In this document: positions 35,182 through 43,523 of the stretch, in pieces
Position numbering within the stretch: position 1 is the stretch's first letter
Layout of the letters: each line of letters starts with the position of its first letter
Source of the DNA: Longitalea luteola
GTDB taxonomy: Bacteria; Bacteroidota; Bacteroidia; Chitinophagales; Chitinophagaceae
Length of the DNA stretch: 64,000 nt
Direction of reading: 5' to 3'
Assembly (NCBI RefSeq): GCF_017356035.1
Contig: NZ_JAFIQX010000002.1
Span: forward strand, 968,696-1,032,695
Notes under the pieces: model-generated
What the model was told of the DNA's origin: nothing
Database searches by the model: none
The model's input: the letters and a program-made list of their open reading frames with translations, nothing else
Translations under genes and position numbers: made by a program

Positions 35182-35665
35182 CCCCCAGCCCCCTAAAGGG
35201 GGAGTAAAAAAGGGAAACTGAGAGGTAAATCGCAGCGGATGAAAAAAAATGTTCCTCGGTGCTTCGCATTTGCTTTTTCAAAAAGCAAAAGGGCTTCGTG
35301 AGAACATGACACAAGCGGAGTTAGTTCTTTGGGATATTTAAGACAGCATCCTAATGGATATAAGTTTAGAAGACAACATCCATTACGCATTTATATAGTG
35401 GATTTTTACTGCCATAAATTAAAGCTGGTCATTGAAGTAGATGGAAGTGTGCACGGAGAAAACGAAGTAAGAGTTGCTGATGCAGAGCCACAGCGACAGC
35501 TGGAGCTCGATGGATTAAGAGTGATAAGATTCACAAACGAAGAAGTTCTTAAGAATAAAGAATTAGTAATAGAGAAAATCAATTTATTAATTAACCAACA
35601 AGTGAAGTCTGCATAAGGTTTCGCGAGTTTTTAAAAGCCCCTTTAGGGGTTTGGGGTTAGGGTAT
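35179..35665 (+). mobile_element. DUF559 cassette with CCCCTAAAGGGG terminal inverted repeats
   Basis: A unit of about 490 bases between nuoF and nuoG. The left end (35179-35210) reads TAGCCCCCAGCCCCCTAAAG followed by GGGGAGTAAAAA. The right end (35634-35665) reads AAAAGCCCCTTTAGGGGTTT followed by GGGGTTAGGGTAT. They are inverted copies over about 30 bases, each with an internal CCCCTAAAGGGG-like palindrome. The only gene inside is a frameshifted DUF559 nuclease-like gene. The left end provides the nuoF stop codon and the right end abuts the nuoG ATG. Confidence 0.65.
35249..35616 (+). pseudogene. DUF559 (Vsr-like endonuclease fold) gene with one-base frameshift
   Basis: The N-terminal part reads from ATG at 35249 (MFLGASHLLFQKAKGLRENM, then TQAELVLW) and stops at 35339. 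The C-terminal part is open in another frame to 35616 (GYLRQHPNGYKFRRQHPLRI, then YIVDFYCHKLKLVIEVDGS). Adding one G to the GGG run at 35331-35333 joins LW to GYLR and restores a complete domain of about 123 aa. The VDFYCHKLKLVIEVDGSVH segment with D, E and D matches the catalytic core of the DUF559/Vsr-like nuclease fold. It is broken as read, unless the shift is programmed or a sequencing error. Confidence 0.75.
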
Positions 35666-36757
35666 ATGGCTGATCAACCTAAATTATTTAAAGTAACCAT
35701 CGATAATATCACCATTGAGGTGGAGGCGGGAACAAGTATCCTGAATGCAGCCCGGATGATCGGAGGCGATGTAGCGCCGCCCGCCATGTGTTACTACAGC
35801 AAGCTGAAAGGCAGCGGTGGTAAATGCCGTACCTGTCTGGTAGAAGTAGCAGCAGGCTCAACAGCCGATCCGCGTCCGATGCCCAAACTGGTGGCCAGTT
35901 GCCGTACCAATGTCATGGATGGCATGGTGGTGAAAAATATTACCAGTGAGCGGGTTCAGGATGCCAGAAAAGGCGTAGTGGAGTTGTTGCTGATCAACCA
36001 TCCGCTGGATTGTCCTATCTGCGATCAGGCCGGTGAATGCCACCTGCAGGACCTGAGCTACGAACATGGCGCAGAAGGCACCCGCTATGAATTCCCGCGC
36101 CGTCAATTCGAAAAACATAACCTGGGGCCCTATATCCAACTGCACATGACGCGTTGCATCCTGTGTTACCGTTGTGTATTTACGGCCGACCAGTTGACCA
36201 ATAAACGCGTTCACGGGGTATTGGACCGTGGCGACCACGCTGAAATAGCTACCTACATCGAAAAATCGCTGGATAATGACTTTATCGGTAACGTAATTGA
36301 CGTTTGTCCGGTAGGGGCATTGACCGACAAGACCTTCCGGTTCAAGAACCGCGTATGGTTCCTGAAACCGGTAGATGCGCACCGCGATTGTCCGAAGTGT
36401 TCTGGTAAAGTAACCTTGTGGCACCGCGGCGATGAAGTGTTCCGGGTAACCGGCCGTAAAGATCAGTGGGGTGAGGTGCAGGACTGGATCTGTAATGAAT
36501 GCCGCTTCGAGAAAAAGAAAGCGAGTGATTGGGTGATTGAAGGTCCAACCAAGGTAAGCCGCCACTCGGTGATCAGCGCCAACCATTATGTTGGCACCAC
36601 AAAACCACAGGAAGCCTTGCCTCAGGTGTTGGGAGGCCGTCAGCCCCGCCTGCTGATGGATATTCATTCGGTTAGTGAAGTGAATAAACCGAATGTCGAT
36701 CTGTCGAAGATCCTGGGCCCGGCGCACTCGAATGACTTTAAAGAGAGTAAGGGCTAA
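35666..36757 (+). CDS. nuoG: NADH-quinone oxidoreductase subunit G, short form
   Basis: 363 aa iron-sulfur subunit. An N-terminal [2Fe-2S] ferredoxin domain (CYYSKLKGSGGKCRTCLVEV; ASCRTN) is followed by the His-Cys3 cluster segment (HPLDCPICDQAGECHLQDL), two [4Fe-4S] motifs (ILCYRCVF; VIDVCPVGALTDK) and a final CPKC/CNEC region. It stops there: the large molybdopterin-fold domain of E. coli NuoG (908 aa) is absent. This shortened form is usual in Bacteroidota. The ATG at 35666 directly follows the DUF559 cassette. Confidence 0.93.
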   Translation: MADQPKLFKVTIDNITIEVEAGTSILNAARMIGGDVAPPAMCYYSKLKGSGGKCRTCLVEVAAGSTADPRPMPKLVASCRTNVMDGMVVKNITSERVQDARKGVVELLLINHPLDCPICDQAGECHLQDLSYEHGAEGTRYEFPRRQFEKHNLGPYIQLHMTRCILCYRCVFTADQLTNKRVHGVLDRGDHAEIATYIEKSLDNDFIGNVIDVCPVGALTDKTFRFKNRVWFLKPVDAHRDCPKCSGKVTLWHRGDEVFRVTGRKDQWGEVQDWICNECRFEKKKASDWVIEGPTKVSRHSVISANHYVGTTKPQEALPQVLGGRQPRLLMDIHSVSEVNKPNVDLSKILGPAHSNDFKESKG

Positions 36758-36926
36758 GTTGGAAAGGAATTGGATATAGGAAGTAAGAAGTAGGAAGTAA
36801 GAAATAAGAAGTACAAAATGACGATTGACGATTCACGAGAAAGCTGATTAGCGAACCATGCCATGAAGTGTGCGACGCAACAGCAGCCGATAAGAGAACA
36901 AACAGTTGACTATATAAAATTTTAAG
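36758..36926. repeat. GGAAGTAAGAAGTA word repeat in nuoG-nuoH spacer
   Basis: GGAAGTAAGAAGTAGGAAGT and AAGAAATAAGAAGTA words at 36779-36815, then GACGATTGACGATTCAC. No complementary arm is obvious here, unlike the other nuo spacers. No gene is seen. Confidence 0.55.
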
Positions 36927-37994
36927 ATGCATTCTGCTTTATTAGCTATTGACTTGTTTTTAGTGATCGAGAAACTGGTACTCATTGTAGGCATCGTTTC
37001 TATTTCATTGGTTATTGCCATGTATGAAACGTATGCCGAACGTAAAGTAGCTGCTTTTATCCAGGATCGTCGCGGGCCGAACCGGGCAGGTCCGTTCGGG
37101 ATCTTACAACCGCTGGCCGACGGGTTGAAACTGTTCATGAAGGAAGAGATCATTCCCAATACATCGAACCGTTTCCTGTTCATCCTGGGTCCGTGTCTGG
37201 CTATGCTGGCAGCTATGATGACCTCGGCAGTAATTCCCTGGGGCGGTACGCTGAATGTGTTTGGCCGCGAAGTGAATTTGCAGATCGCAGACATTAACAT
37301 AGGTATCTTATATGTATTTGGCGTTGTGAGCATGGGGGTATATGGAATTATGATCGGAGGCTGGGCTTCCAACAACAAGTTCTCGTTGATGGCTGCCCTG
37401 CGCGGCGCCTCACAGGTGATCAGTTATGAGCTGCCCATGGGCTTGTCGTTGATCGCCTTGCTGATGTTGACCGGTTCTTTGAAAATGAGTGAGATCGTTG
37501 GCCAGCAGATCGATAGCTGGTACAACGTACTATACCAGCCGCTGGGATTCTTTATTTTCCTGGTGTGCGCATTTGCAGAATGTAACCGTACACCGTTCGA
37601 TCTGCCTGAAGCAGAAAATGAGCTGAACTTTGGTTATCACCAGGAGTACTCCTCTATGAAACTGGGTTTCTACCTGTTTGCTGAATACATCAATATGTTC
37701 ATCAGCAGCGTGGTAATGGCAACCCTGTTCTGGGGTGGTTATGATATTCCGTTCGTCAATGATGCCAGCCTCACCGGTATGGGGAACTGGCTGGTGCTGT
37801 TGCAGGGATTGTCATTGTTCATAAAAGTGGCCATCTTCATCTTCGTGTTCATGTGGGTGCGCTGGACCATTCCGCGCTTCCGCTACGACCAGCTGATGAA
37901 CCTGGGCTGGAAAGCATTAATTCCGCTCAGCCTGGTAAATATGATCGTTACCGCGGCGATCGTATTGTTGAAGACCAATGGCTGGAAGTTTTAA
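36927..37994 (+). CDS. nuoH: NADH-quinone oxidoreductase subunit H
   Basis: 355 aa, about eight membrane helices. It forms the quinone chamber at the base of the membrane arm. Signature blocks are YAERKVAAFIQDRRGPNRAG, the following ILQPLADGLKLFMKEE, and FAECNRTPFDLPEAENELNF with the acidic residues of the E-channel. The ATG at 36927 (MHSALLAIDLFLVIEKL) precedes the first helix. Confidence 0.95.
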   Translation: MHSALLAIDLFLVIEKLVLIVGIVSISLVIAMYETYAERKVAAFIQDRRGPNRAGPFGILQPLADGLKLFMKEEIIPNTSNRFLFILGPCLAMLAAMMTSAVIPWGGTLNVFGREVNLQIADINIGILYVFGVVSMGVYGIMIGGWASNNKFSLMAALRGASQVISYELPMGLSLIALLMLTGSLKMSEIVGQQIDSWYNVLYQPLGFFIFLVCAFAECNRTPFDLPEAENELNFGYHQEYSSMKLGFYLFAEYINMFISSVVMATLFWGGYDIPFVNDASLTGMGNWLVLLQGLSLFIKVAIFIFVFMWVRWTIPRFRYDQLMNLGWKALIPLSLVNMIVTAAIVLLKTNGWKF

Positions 37995-38040
37995 GGCCGG
38001 GATTTAATTGGAGTATTGAAAGGATAAGATACTTTTGCGC

Positions 38041-38280
38041 AAAATCCCGAATAACAAGAACCAAGAACCAAGCACCAGGAACCAAAAAACAAATACAAAA
38101 TCCCAAATCCCCAATCCTGAAGTTTGTGATTTGAGATTTCCCGGAACTGAAATTTGGAATTTTGGTTTTCCTTTCAAACTAGAAATGTAGGTTTTGAGAT
38201 TTATTTGGTTCTTGAGATTTGAGATTTATTTGGGTCTTGAGATTTGAGATTTGTGATTTGAAATTGTGAGTTGATTTAAC
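38041..38280. repeat. CAAGAACCAAG / TTGAGATTTG word inverted repeat in nuoH-nuoI spacer
   Basis: The left arm is AAGAACCAAGAACCAAGCAC... and CAAATACAAAATCCCAAATC (38055-38110). The right arm is ATTTGGTTCTTGAGATTTGA repeated about three times (38200-38270). The arms are reverse complements word by word. It is the longest spacer in the nuo operon (295 bases) and contains no gene. Confidence 0.75.
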
Positions 38281-38289
38281 TGATTATAA

Positions 38290-38847
38290 ATGCAAGCATT
38301 AACTAGCAGAGCCAAACCGGTTGATCGTAAACCCATGACATTTCTAGAGAAGCTCTACGTCTGGAGCATCTTCAAGGGTATGATGATCACCTTACGGCAC
38401 TTATTTAAAAAGAAAGCGACCATTAGTTATCCGGAGGAAAAACGTCCGTTCAGTCCCGTGTTCCGTGGTTTGCATATCCTGAACCGCGACGAAGAGGGCC
38501 GCGAACGTTGTACAGCCTGTGGATTGTGTGCCCTGGCTTGTCCGGCCGAAGCCATTACCATGGAAGCTGCAGAACGTTTACCGGGCGAAGAGAATTTGTA
38601 CAGGGAAGAGAAGTATGCCGCCAAATATGAGATCAATATGCTGCGGTGTATTTTCTGTGGTCTGTGCGAAGAGGCGTGCCCGAAAGACGCTGTGTATTTA
38701 AGTGAAACCTTTGCGCCTTCGAATTATCAGCGTAAAGGGTTTATATATGGAAAGCAGGATCTGTTGATCCCGAACCCTAAGGATAACCCCGGCGAATACT
38801 GGAAAGCGGTGGGTAACCGGAAAGCAAACAAAGAACAGAGCAATTAA
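38290..38847 (+). CDS. nuoI: NADH-quinone oxidoreductase subunit I
   Basis: 185 aa ferredoxin-like subunit with two [4Fe-4S] clusters (N6a/N6b). Motifs are CTACGLCALACPAEAI and CIFCGLCEEACPKDAV. The N-terminal amphipathic part (VWSIFKGMMITLRHLF) anchors it to the membrane. The ATG at 38290 is in frame with the whole conserved region; nuoJ follows 15 bases later. Confidence 0.95.
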   Translation: MQALTSRAKPVDRKPMTFLEKLYVWSIFKGMMITLRHLFKKKATISYPEEKRPFSPVFRGLHILNRDEEGRERCTACGLCALACPAEAITMEAAERLPGEENLYREEKYAAKYEINMLRCIFCGLCEEACPKDAVYLSETFAPSNYQRKGFIYGKQDLLIPNPKDNPGEYWKAVGNRKANKEQSN

Positions 38848-38862
38848 CACCAACAAGCTGCA

Positions 38863-39360
38863 ATGGATATATCACAAGTATTATTTTATGCTTTAAGTGC
38901 AATGGCACTGGGCAGCGCCATTATGGTCGTTATCAGTCGTAACCCGGTACATAGTGTATTGTGGCTTATCATAACATTCTTTGCTATTTCAGGCCATTAT
39001 ATTTTAATGAATGCCCAGTTCCTGGGTATTGTGAACCTGATCGTATATGCAGGTGCCATCATGGTATTGTTCCTGTTCGTGATCATGTTGATGAACCTGA
39101 ATGCCGAAACAGAACCACAGAAGAATAAATGGCTGAAGCTGGCCGGTGTGGTAGCAGGCGGATGTCTGCTGCTGGTACTGGTGGCTGCTTTGAAACAGGC
39201 TGAAGTAAAAGGAAAGGTGGCTATGCTGGAAACCGGTGATATCGGTTTGATCCGTAACCTGGGTAAAGCCCTGTTCACCGATTTCGTAGTGCCTTTTGAG
39301 ATCAGCAGCATTCTGTTCCTGAGCGCCATGGTTGGTGCCGTTGTTATCGGAAAAAAATAA
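38863..39360 (+). CDS. nuoJ: NADH-quinone oxidoreductase subunit J
   Basis: 165 aa membrane subunit with five helices. The third, NLIVYAGAIMVLFLFVIMLM, holds the pi-bulge region typical of NuoJ/ND6. VPFEISSILFLSAMVGAVVI closes the protein. The C-terminal tail is short compared with E. coli NuoJ (184 aa). Confidence 0.94.
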   Translation: MDISQVLFYALSAMALGSAIMVVISRNPVHSVLWLIITFFAISGHYILMNAQFLGIVNLIVYAGAIMVLFLFVIMLMNLNAETEPQKNKWLKLAGVVAGGCLLLVLVAALKQAEVKGKVAMLETGDIGLIRNLGKALFTDFVVPFEISSILFLSAMVGAVVIGKK

Positions 39361-39361
39361 C

Positions 39362-39508
39362 AAGATCCAAGCACCAAGAACCAAAAAATAAATACCAAAT
39401 CCTACTTGCAAGACATGTTGTGATTTGAAGTTTGAGAGTTATTTGGAGCTTGAGATTTGAGATTTTTTTGGGTTCTTGAAATTTGAGATTTGGAATTTTT
39501 AAAAGTGA
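39362..39508. repeat. CAAGCACCAAGAACC / TTGAGATTTG word inverted repeat in nuoJ-nuoK spacer
   Basis: The left arm AAGATCCAAGCACCAAGAAC and AAATACCAAATCC (39362-39403) faces TTGAAGTTTGAGAG and GGGTTCTTGAAATTTGAGAT (39425-39495). Same word family as the nuoH-nuoI spacer and the spacer at 1119-1220. Confidence 0.7.
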
Positions 39509-39511
39509 TTT

Positions 39512-39841
39512 ATGTTAATTGAAAAATATATCTACCTGGCTATTGCCCTTTTTTGTATCGGCATTGTAGGGGTGCTTGCCCGCCGGAATGCCATCATCAT
39601 TTTCATGTGCATCGAGCTCATGCTGAATGCCGTGAACCTGTTGCTGGTGGCTTTTTCAAAAATGCATCATGCAGCTGCCGTGGCCAAAGGAGCTACAGCC
39701 GGAATTGAAGGACAGCTTTTCGTTTTCTTCATCATGGTAGTGGCGGCGGCAGAGGTAAGTGTGGGCCTGGCCATTATTGTTATGATGTATCGAAATACCC
39801 ATTCGGTGGATGTAAATTTTTTAAACAGGTTAAAACACTAA
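39512..39841 (+). CDS. nuoK: NADH-quinone oxidoreductase subunit K
   Basis: 109 aa, three helices, with the buried glutamates in [19 protein letters not shown] and [19 protein letters not shown] that link NuoJ to the antiporter-like subunits. Length matches E. coli NuoK (100 aa). The ATG at 39512 immediately precedes the first helix. Confidence 0.95.
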   Translation: MLIEKYIYLAIALFCIGIVGVLARRNAIIIFMCIELMLNAVNLLLVAFSKMHHAAAVAKGATAGIEGQLFVFFIMVVAAAEVSVGLAIIVMMYRNTHSVDVNFLNRLKH

Positions 39842-39842
39842 A

Positions 39843-39970
39843 AACGCGAAACGCTAAACGCGGAACGCTCAACGCCTCTGCCCGCATTTCTAGATGTTCG
39901 GGCGCTTTGCGGAGGTTCGAATTTCGGAGAGCAGCGTTCAGCGTTATGCGTTCAGCGTTAAGCTTAAAAA
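39843..39970. repeat. AACGCTAAACGC / GCGTTCAGCGTT word inverted repeat in nuoK-nuoL spacer
   Basis: The left arm is CGAAACGCTAAACGCGGAAC followed by GCTCAACGC (39846-39874). The right arm is GCAGCGTTCAGCGTTATGCG followed by TTCAGCGTTAAGC (39931-39964). Perfect complementarity over several words; a CCCGCATTTCTAGATGTTCGGGCG stem lies between. The spacer frame is open and fused to nuoL upstream codons, but this is not a real extension. Confidence 0.75.
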
Positions 39971-39971
39971 T

Positions 39972-41891
39972 ATGAACGTGTTACAATTAGTCTGGTTGGT
40001 TCCCTTTTTTCCACTGGTTGGCTTTCTGATCAATGGTTTGCTCAGAAAACAACTTCCCAAATCGTTGATCAGCATTATTGGCAGCGGTATGGTACTTGCC
40101 TCGTTTATTGTGAGTGTGCTGCTGTTTACCGAGGTAAAGCAAGGGAACACCGCTGTGGTCAACCTGTTTGATTTTATCAGTGCCGGCAATTTAAAAATTC
40201 CTTTCGCTTTTCAGATAGACCAGCTTTCTTCCCTCTTCCTGCTCATCATAACCGGTGTAGGGTTCCTCATACATCTGTATTCAGCCGCTTATATGCATGA
40301 AGAACGGAATGAGCATTTCGGCCGCTATTTCTGTTACCTCAACCTCTTCGTGTTCTCCATGTTGCTGCTCGTACTGGGCGCCAACTACCTGATCATGTTC
40401 ATCGGTTGGGAAGGTGTTGGATTGTGTTCTTACCTGCTCATCGGCTACTGGTTCAAGAATACAGAGTATACCAACGCCGCCAAGAAGGCCTTTATCATGA
40501 ACCGTATTGGTGACCTGGGCTTTTTGATCGCTATCTTCTGGATCATTGCCAAACTGGGCACCGTTACATATACTACAACTGACGGCGCCGGAGTGTTTGA
40601 TCTGTATCAAAAATTAACAAGAACGGATGTGATCGGCATTACGCTTTTACTGTTTGTAGGAGCTACCGGTAAAAGTGCACAGATCCCTTTATATACCTGG
40701 CTGCCTGATGCCATGGCGGGTCCAACCCCGGTATCGGCGCTGATCCATGCCGCTACGATGGTAACAGCGGGTATTTACATGATCGCCCGCAGCAACGTAT
40801 TATATACAATGGCGCCCGAGACCCTGAGCGTGGTAGCGGCTATCGGTCTGGCCACTGCGCTGTTCGCGGCCACCATTGCCATTAAACAGAACGATATTAA
40901 AAAAGTACTGGCATACAGTACCGTGAGCCAGCTGGGTTATATGTTCCTGGGCTTAGGCGTTGGCGCCTTTACCGGCGCTGTGTTCCATGTAATGACACAC
41001 GCCTTCTTTAAAGCCCTGTTGTTCCTGGGTGCAGGTTCGGTGATCCATGCCATGCACCATGAGCAGGATATCCGCCGCATGGGTGGACTGGCGAAAAAAC
41101 TGCCCATCACCCATATTACATTCCTCATAGGATGTATTGCCATTGCCGGTATTCCACCCTTCAGTGGTTTCTTCTCCAAAGATGAAATATTAGCAGCCGC
41201 CTATACAAAAGATAAATTGTATTATATCCTGGGTATTGTTGGCGCCATGATGACGGCTTTTTATATGTTCCGTTTATACGCTACTACCTTCCTGGGTAAG
41301 TTCCGCGGAACCGAAGAACAAAAGCATCACCTGCATGAAAGCCCTGCCGCCATGACCATTCCTTTGATCGTGCTGGCTATCCTGAGCGTGGCAGGTGGTT
41401 TCCTGGGTGTACCGGAGGTATTCAAACCCGAAGCACATTGGCTGGAACATTTCCTGGCACCAGTATTTGCAGAGTCTGCCCGTATTAAAGGCGAAGTGCA
41501 TCACCTCGACCACAACACAGAATACATGCTGATGGGCCTTTCTGTTGGCCTTGCAGTGATCGCCATCCTGGTGGCCCTGTTCCGGTACAGCAAAAAGCCT
41601 GAACTGCATGAGCCAGCAGGCTTTGGAAAAGTACTGGCCGACAAATGGTACATCGATGAGTTATACAACTTCGTTATAGTTAAACCGTTGAACTGGCTGG
41701 CTAAATGGCTGAACAGCTTTTTTGAGAAGAAGTTTATCGATGGACTGGTGAATGGGGTTGGCCGCCTGGTAAACTATTCGAGCCGCCAGGTTCGCCTGCT
41801 GCAAAGCGGTTTGGTGGGCAACTACGTGTTGTTGATGGTGCTCAGCATGCTGGCGCTGTTTGTTGTGAAATTCTTACTGAACAGCAAGTAG
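39972..41891 (+). CDS. nuoL: NADH-quinone oxidoreductase subunit L
   Basis: 639 aa antiporter-like proton-pumping subunit at the distal end of the membrane arm. Typical blocks are MFIGWEGVGLCSYLLIGYWF with the key Glu, KSAQIPLYTWLPDAMAGPTP, and KKVLAYSTVSQLGYMFLGLG with the proton-path lysine, followed by HAFFKALLFLGAGSVIHAMH. The C-terminus has the long lateral-helix region (EKKFIDGLVNGVGRLVNYSS). The ATG at 39972 (MNVLQLVWLVPFFPLVG) is chosen; 26 upstream codons only translate the repeat. Confidence 0.95.
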   Translation: MNVLQLVWLVPFFPLVGFLINGLLRKQLPKSLISIIGSGMVLASFIVSVLLFTEVKQGNTAVVNLFDFISAGNLKIPFAFQIDQLSSLFLLIITGVGFLIHLYSAAYMHEERNEHFGRYFCYLNLFVFSMLLLVLGANYLIMFIGWEGVGLCSYLLIGYWFKNTEYTNAAKKAFIMNRIGDLGFLIAIFWIIAKLGTVTYTTTDGAGVFDLYQKLTRTDVIGITLLLFVGATGKSAQIPLYTWLPDAMAGPTPVSALIHAATMVTAGIYMIARSNVLYTMAPETLSVVAAIGLATALFAATIAIKQNDIKKVLAYSTVSQLGYMFLGLGVGAFTGAVFHVMTHAFFKALLFLGAGSVIHAMHHEQDIRRMGGLAKKLPITHITFLIGCIAIAGIPPFSGFFSKDEILAAAYTKDKLYYILGIVGAMMTAFYMFRLYATTFLGKFRGTEEQKHHLHESPAAMTIPLIVLAILSVAGGFLGVPEVFKPEAHWLEHFLAPVFAESARIKGEVHHLDHNTEYMLMGLSVGLAVIAILVALFRYSKKPELHEPAGFGKVLADKWYIDELYNFVIVKPLNWLAKWLNSFFEKKFIDGLVNGVGRLVNYSSRQVRLLQSGLVGNYVLLMVLSMLALFVVKFLLNSK

Positions 41892-41920
41892 TGAGTAGGG
41901 TAGAGAAAAATCTATATATC

Positions 41921-41953
41921 TAGAAATCAGAAATCAAGAAATCAAGAAATTAT
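41921..41953. repeat. GAAATCAA word repeat in nuoL-nuoM spacer
   Basis: AGAAATCAGAAATCAAGAAA and TCAAGAAATTA: three to four tandem copies of an 8-9 base word, ending next to the nuoM start codon. It is too short to form a two-armed hairpin. Confidence 0.6.
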
Positions 41954-41954
41954 A

Positions 41955-43421
41955 ATGATACCTGTTCTGCTGATAGTTATTCCTTTGGTGAGTGGTTTAC
42001 TGGCTTTCCTGATAAAACAGGAGAAGAACGTAAAAGTATGGTCACTATTAACATCGCTTGTTACAATGGTGGTTGCCATACTCGGCATAGCTGTGTTTCA
42101 CAAACCCGAATACCTGCATACCGATGTTGCCTGGTTACCAAACCTTAACAGTAGTTTTTCCCTTACCATGGATGGTATGAGCAAGCTGCTGTGCCTGCTC
42201 ACCGGTATTGCCTATCCCGGAATATTTATCGCAACCTGGCATTCAACTTATAAGAATCCTCATCAGTTCTATGCATTGATGCTGTTGATGCAAACCGGTT
42301 TGTTAGGGGTATTTGTAGCATCAGACGCGCTGCTGTTCTACTTCTTCTGGGAACTGGCGCTTATTCCGGCTTACTTCCTGTGCTCTATCTGGGGCGGTGA
42401 ACGGAGAGTGGCTGTTACCTTTAAATTCTTCATTTATACGTTTGTAGGCTCCCTGTTGATGCTCGTGGGCATTATCTGGGTGTATATGCATACACCGGAT
42501 CACTCTTTTGCCATGACCTCTTTTTACAAGGTGAACCTGCCCGGTAATACGCAAGGCTGGTTGTTCTGGTTGTTCTTCCTGGCCTTTGCCATTAAAATAC
42601 CACTTTGGCCTTTCCATACCTGGCAGCCCGATACCTATGAGCAATCGCCCACGGCGGTTACCATGGTATTGAGCGGCATCATGGTTAAGATGGGGGTGTT
42701 TGGCATCCTGCGCTGGCTGGCGCCCGTATTACCGGTTGGTTTGTGGGGCTATGGCGATCCCGCCGCTTCTATGTGTGTGATCGGGATGATCTATGCCTCT
42801 GTTGTGGCCATGCAGCAGGACGACCTTAAACGCCTGGTGGCTTATTCTTCCATAGCCCACATGGGCCTGATGGGACTGGCCATTTTCGTTACTTCATCAA
42901 TAGGTATTCAGGGGGTGATGATCCAGATGTTCAACCACGGTATCAACATCATCGGTATGTGGATCGTGGTTGAGCTGATCGAACGCCAGTTTGGAACCCG
43001 TAAGATGAGTGAGTTGGGCGGACTGGCCCAGCAGGCGCCTTCCCTGGCCATCATGCTCGTGGTAGTTTCCCTGGCCAATGTGGCCCTGCCCCTGACCAAT
43101 GCCTTTATTGGTGAGTTCATGATGTTCAATGGCGTATTCAGCTCCAAGGCTTCCAACTATCATTACATCTTTATGGTGGTGGGCGGTATCAGCATCATTC
43201 TGTCGGCTATTTATACTTTGAATATGATCCAGAAAGTATTTTATGGCAACACCAGCAGCTTAACTGCCAATGCCCGCGACATCCGGGTAAATGAAAAGTT
43301 TGTGCTGGCTGTATTGTTGATAGGCATCGTGATAATGGGAGTTTATCCCAAACCAATGATCGAAGCAACAAAGCATGCGGTAGATGCCATTTATTCAAAG
43401 ATGTTTATCAAATTACCATAA
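41955..43421 (+). CDS. nuoM: NADH-quinone oxidoreductase subunit M
   Basis: 488 aa antiporter-like subunit. It shows YFFWELALIPAYFLCSIWGG (Glu of TM5), AFAIKIPLWPFHTWQPDTYE, and LKRLVAYSSIAHMGLMGLAI with the channel lysine. Fourteen or so helices span the sequence. It starts with ATG at 41955 directly after a word repeat. Confidence 0.95.
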   Translation: MIPVLLIVIPLVSGLLAFLIKQEKNVKVWSLLTSLVTMVVAILGIAVFHKPEYLHTDVAWLPNLNSSFSLTMDGMSKLLCLLTGIAYPGIFIATWHSTYKNPHQFYALMLLMQTGLLGVFVASDALLFYFFWELALIPAYFLCSIWGGERRVAVTFKFFIYTFVGSLLMLVGIIWVYMHTPDHSFAMTSFYKVNLPGNTQGWLFWLFFLAFAIKIPLWPFHTWQPDTYEQSPTAVTMVLSGIMVKMGVFGILRWLAPVLPVGLWGYGDPAASMCVIGMIYASVVAMQQDDLKRLVAYSSIAHMGLMGLAIFVTSSIGIQGVMIQMFNHGINIIGMWIVVELIERQFGTRKMSELGGLAQQAPSLAIMLVVVSLANVALPLTNAFIGEFMMFNGVFSSKASNYHYIFMVVGGISIILSAIYTLNMIQKVFYGNTSSLTANARDIRVNEKFVLAVLLIGIVIMGVYPKPMIEATKHAVDAIYSKMFIKLP

Positions 43422-43427
43422 GCGAAC

Positions 43428-43523
43428 TAATAAATGTGCAAATGTGATAATGTGCAATGCGAAAATGAAAAATACTGTATTCCATTGGCACATTGGCTAC
43501 TTTGCTAATTTTCAAATTGATCT
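43428..43523. repeat. ATGTGCAAATGTGATAATG word inverted repeat in nuoM-nuoN spacer
   Basis: The left arm AAATGTGCAAATGTGATAAT (43431 onward) faces the right arm CATTGGCACATTGGCTACTT and TGCTAATTTTCAAATTGA (43485-43520). The word resembles that of the nuoC-nuoD spacer. Confidence 0.7.

Noticed and set aside
35329..35616. Intact DUF559 gene starting at TTG
   Set aside because: The preceding KAKGLRENMTQAELVLW text, in another frame, is the missing N-terminus of the same domain, so a frameshift explains the locus better than a short gene with a rare start.
35858..36727. 289-codon minus-strand frame opposite nuoG
   Set aside because: nuoG with all cluster motifs is certain; the antisense frame is a by-product.
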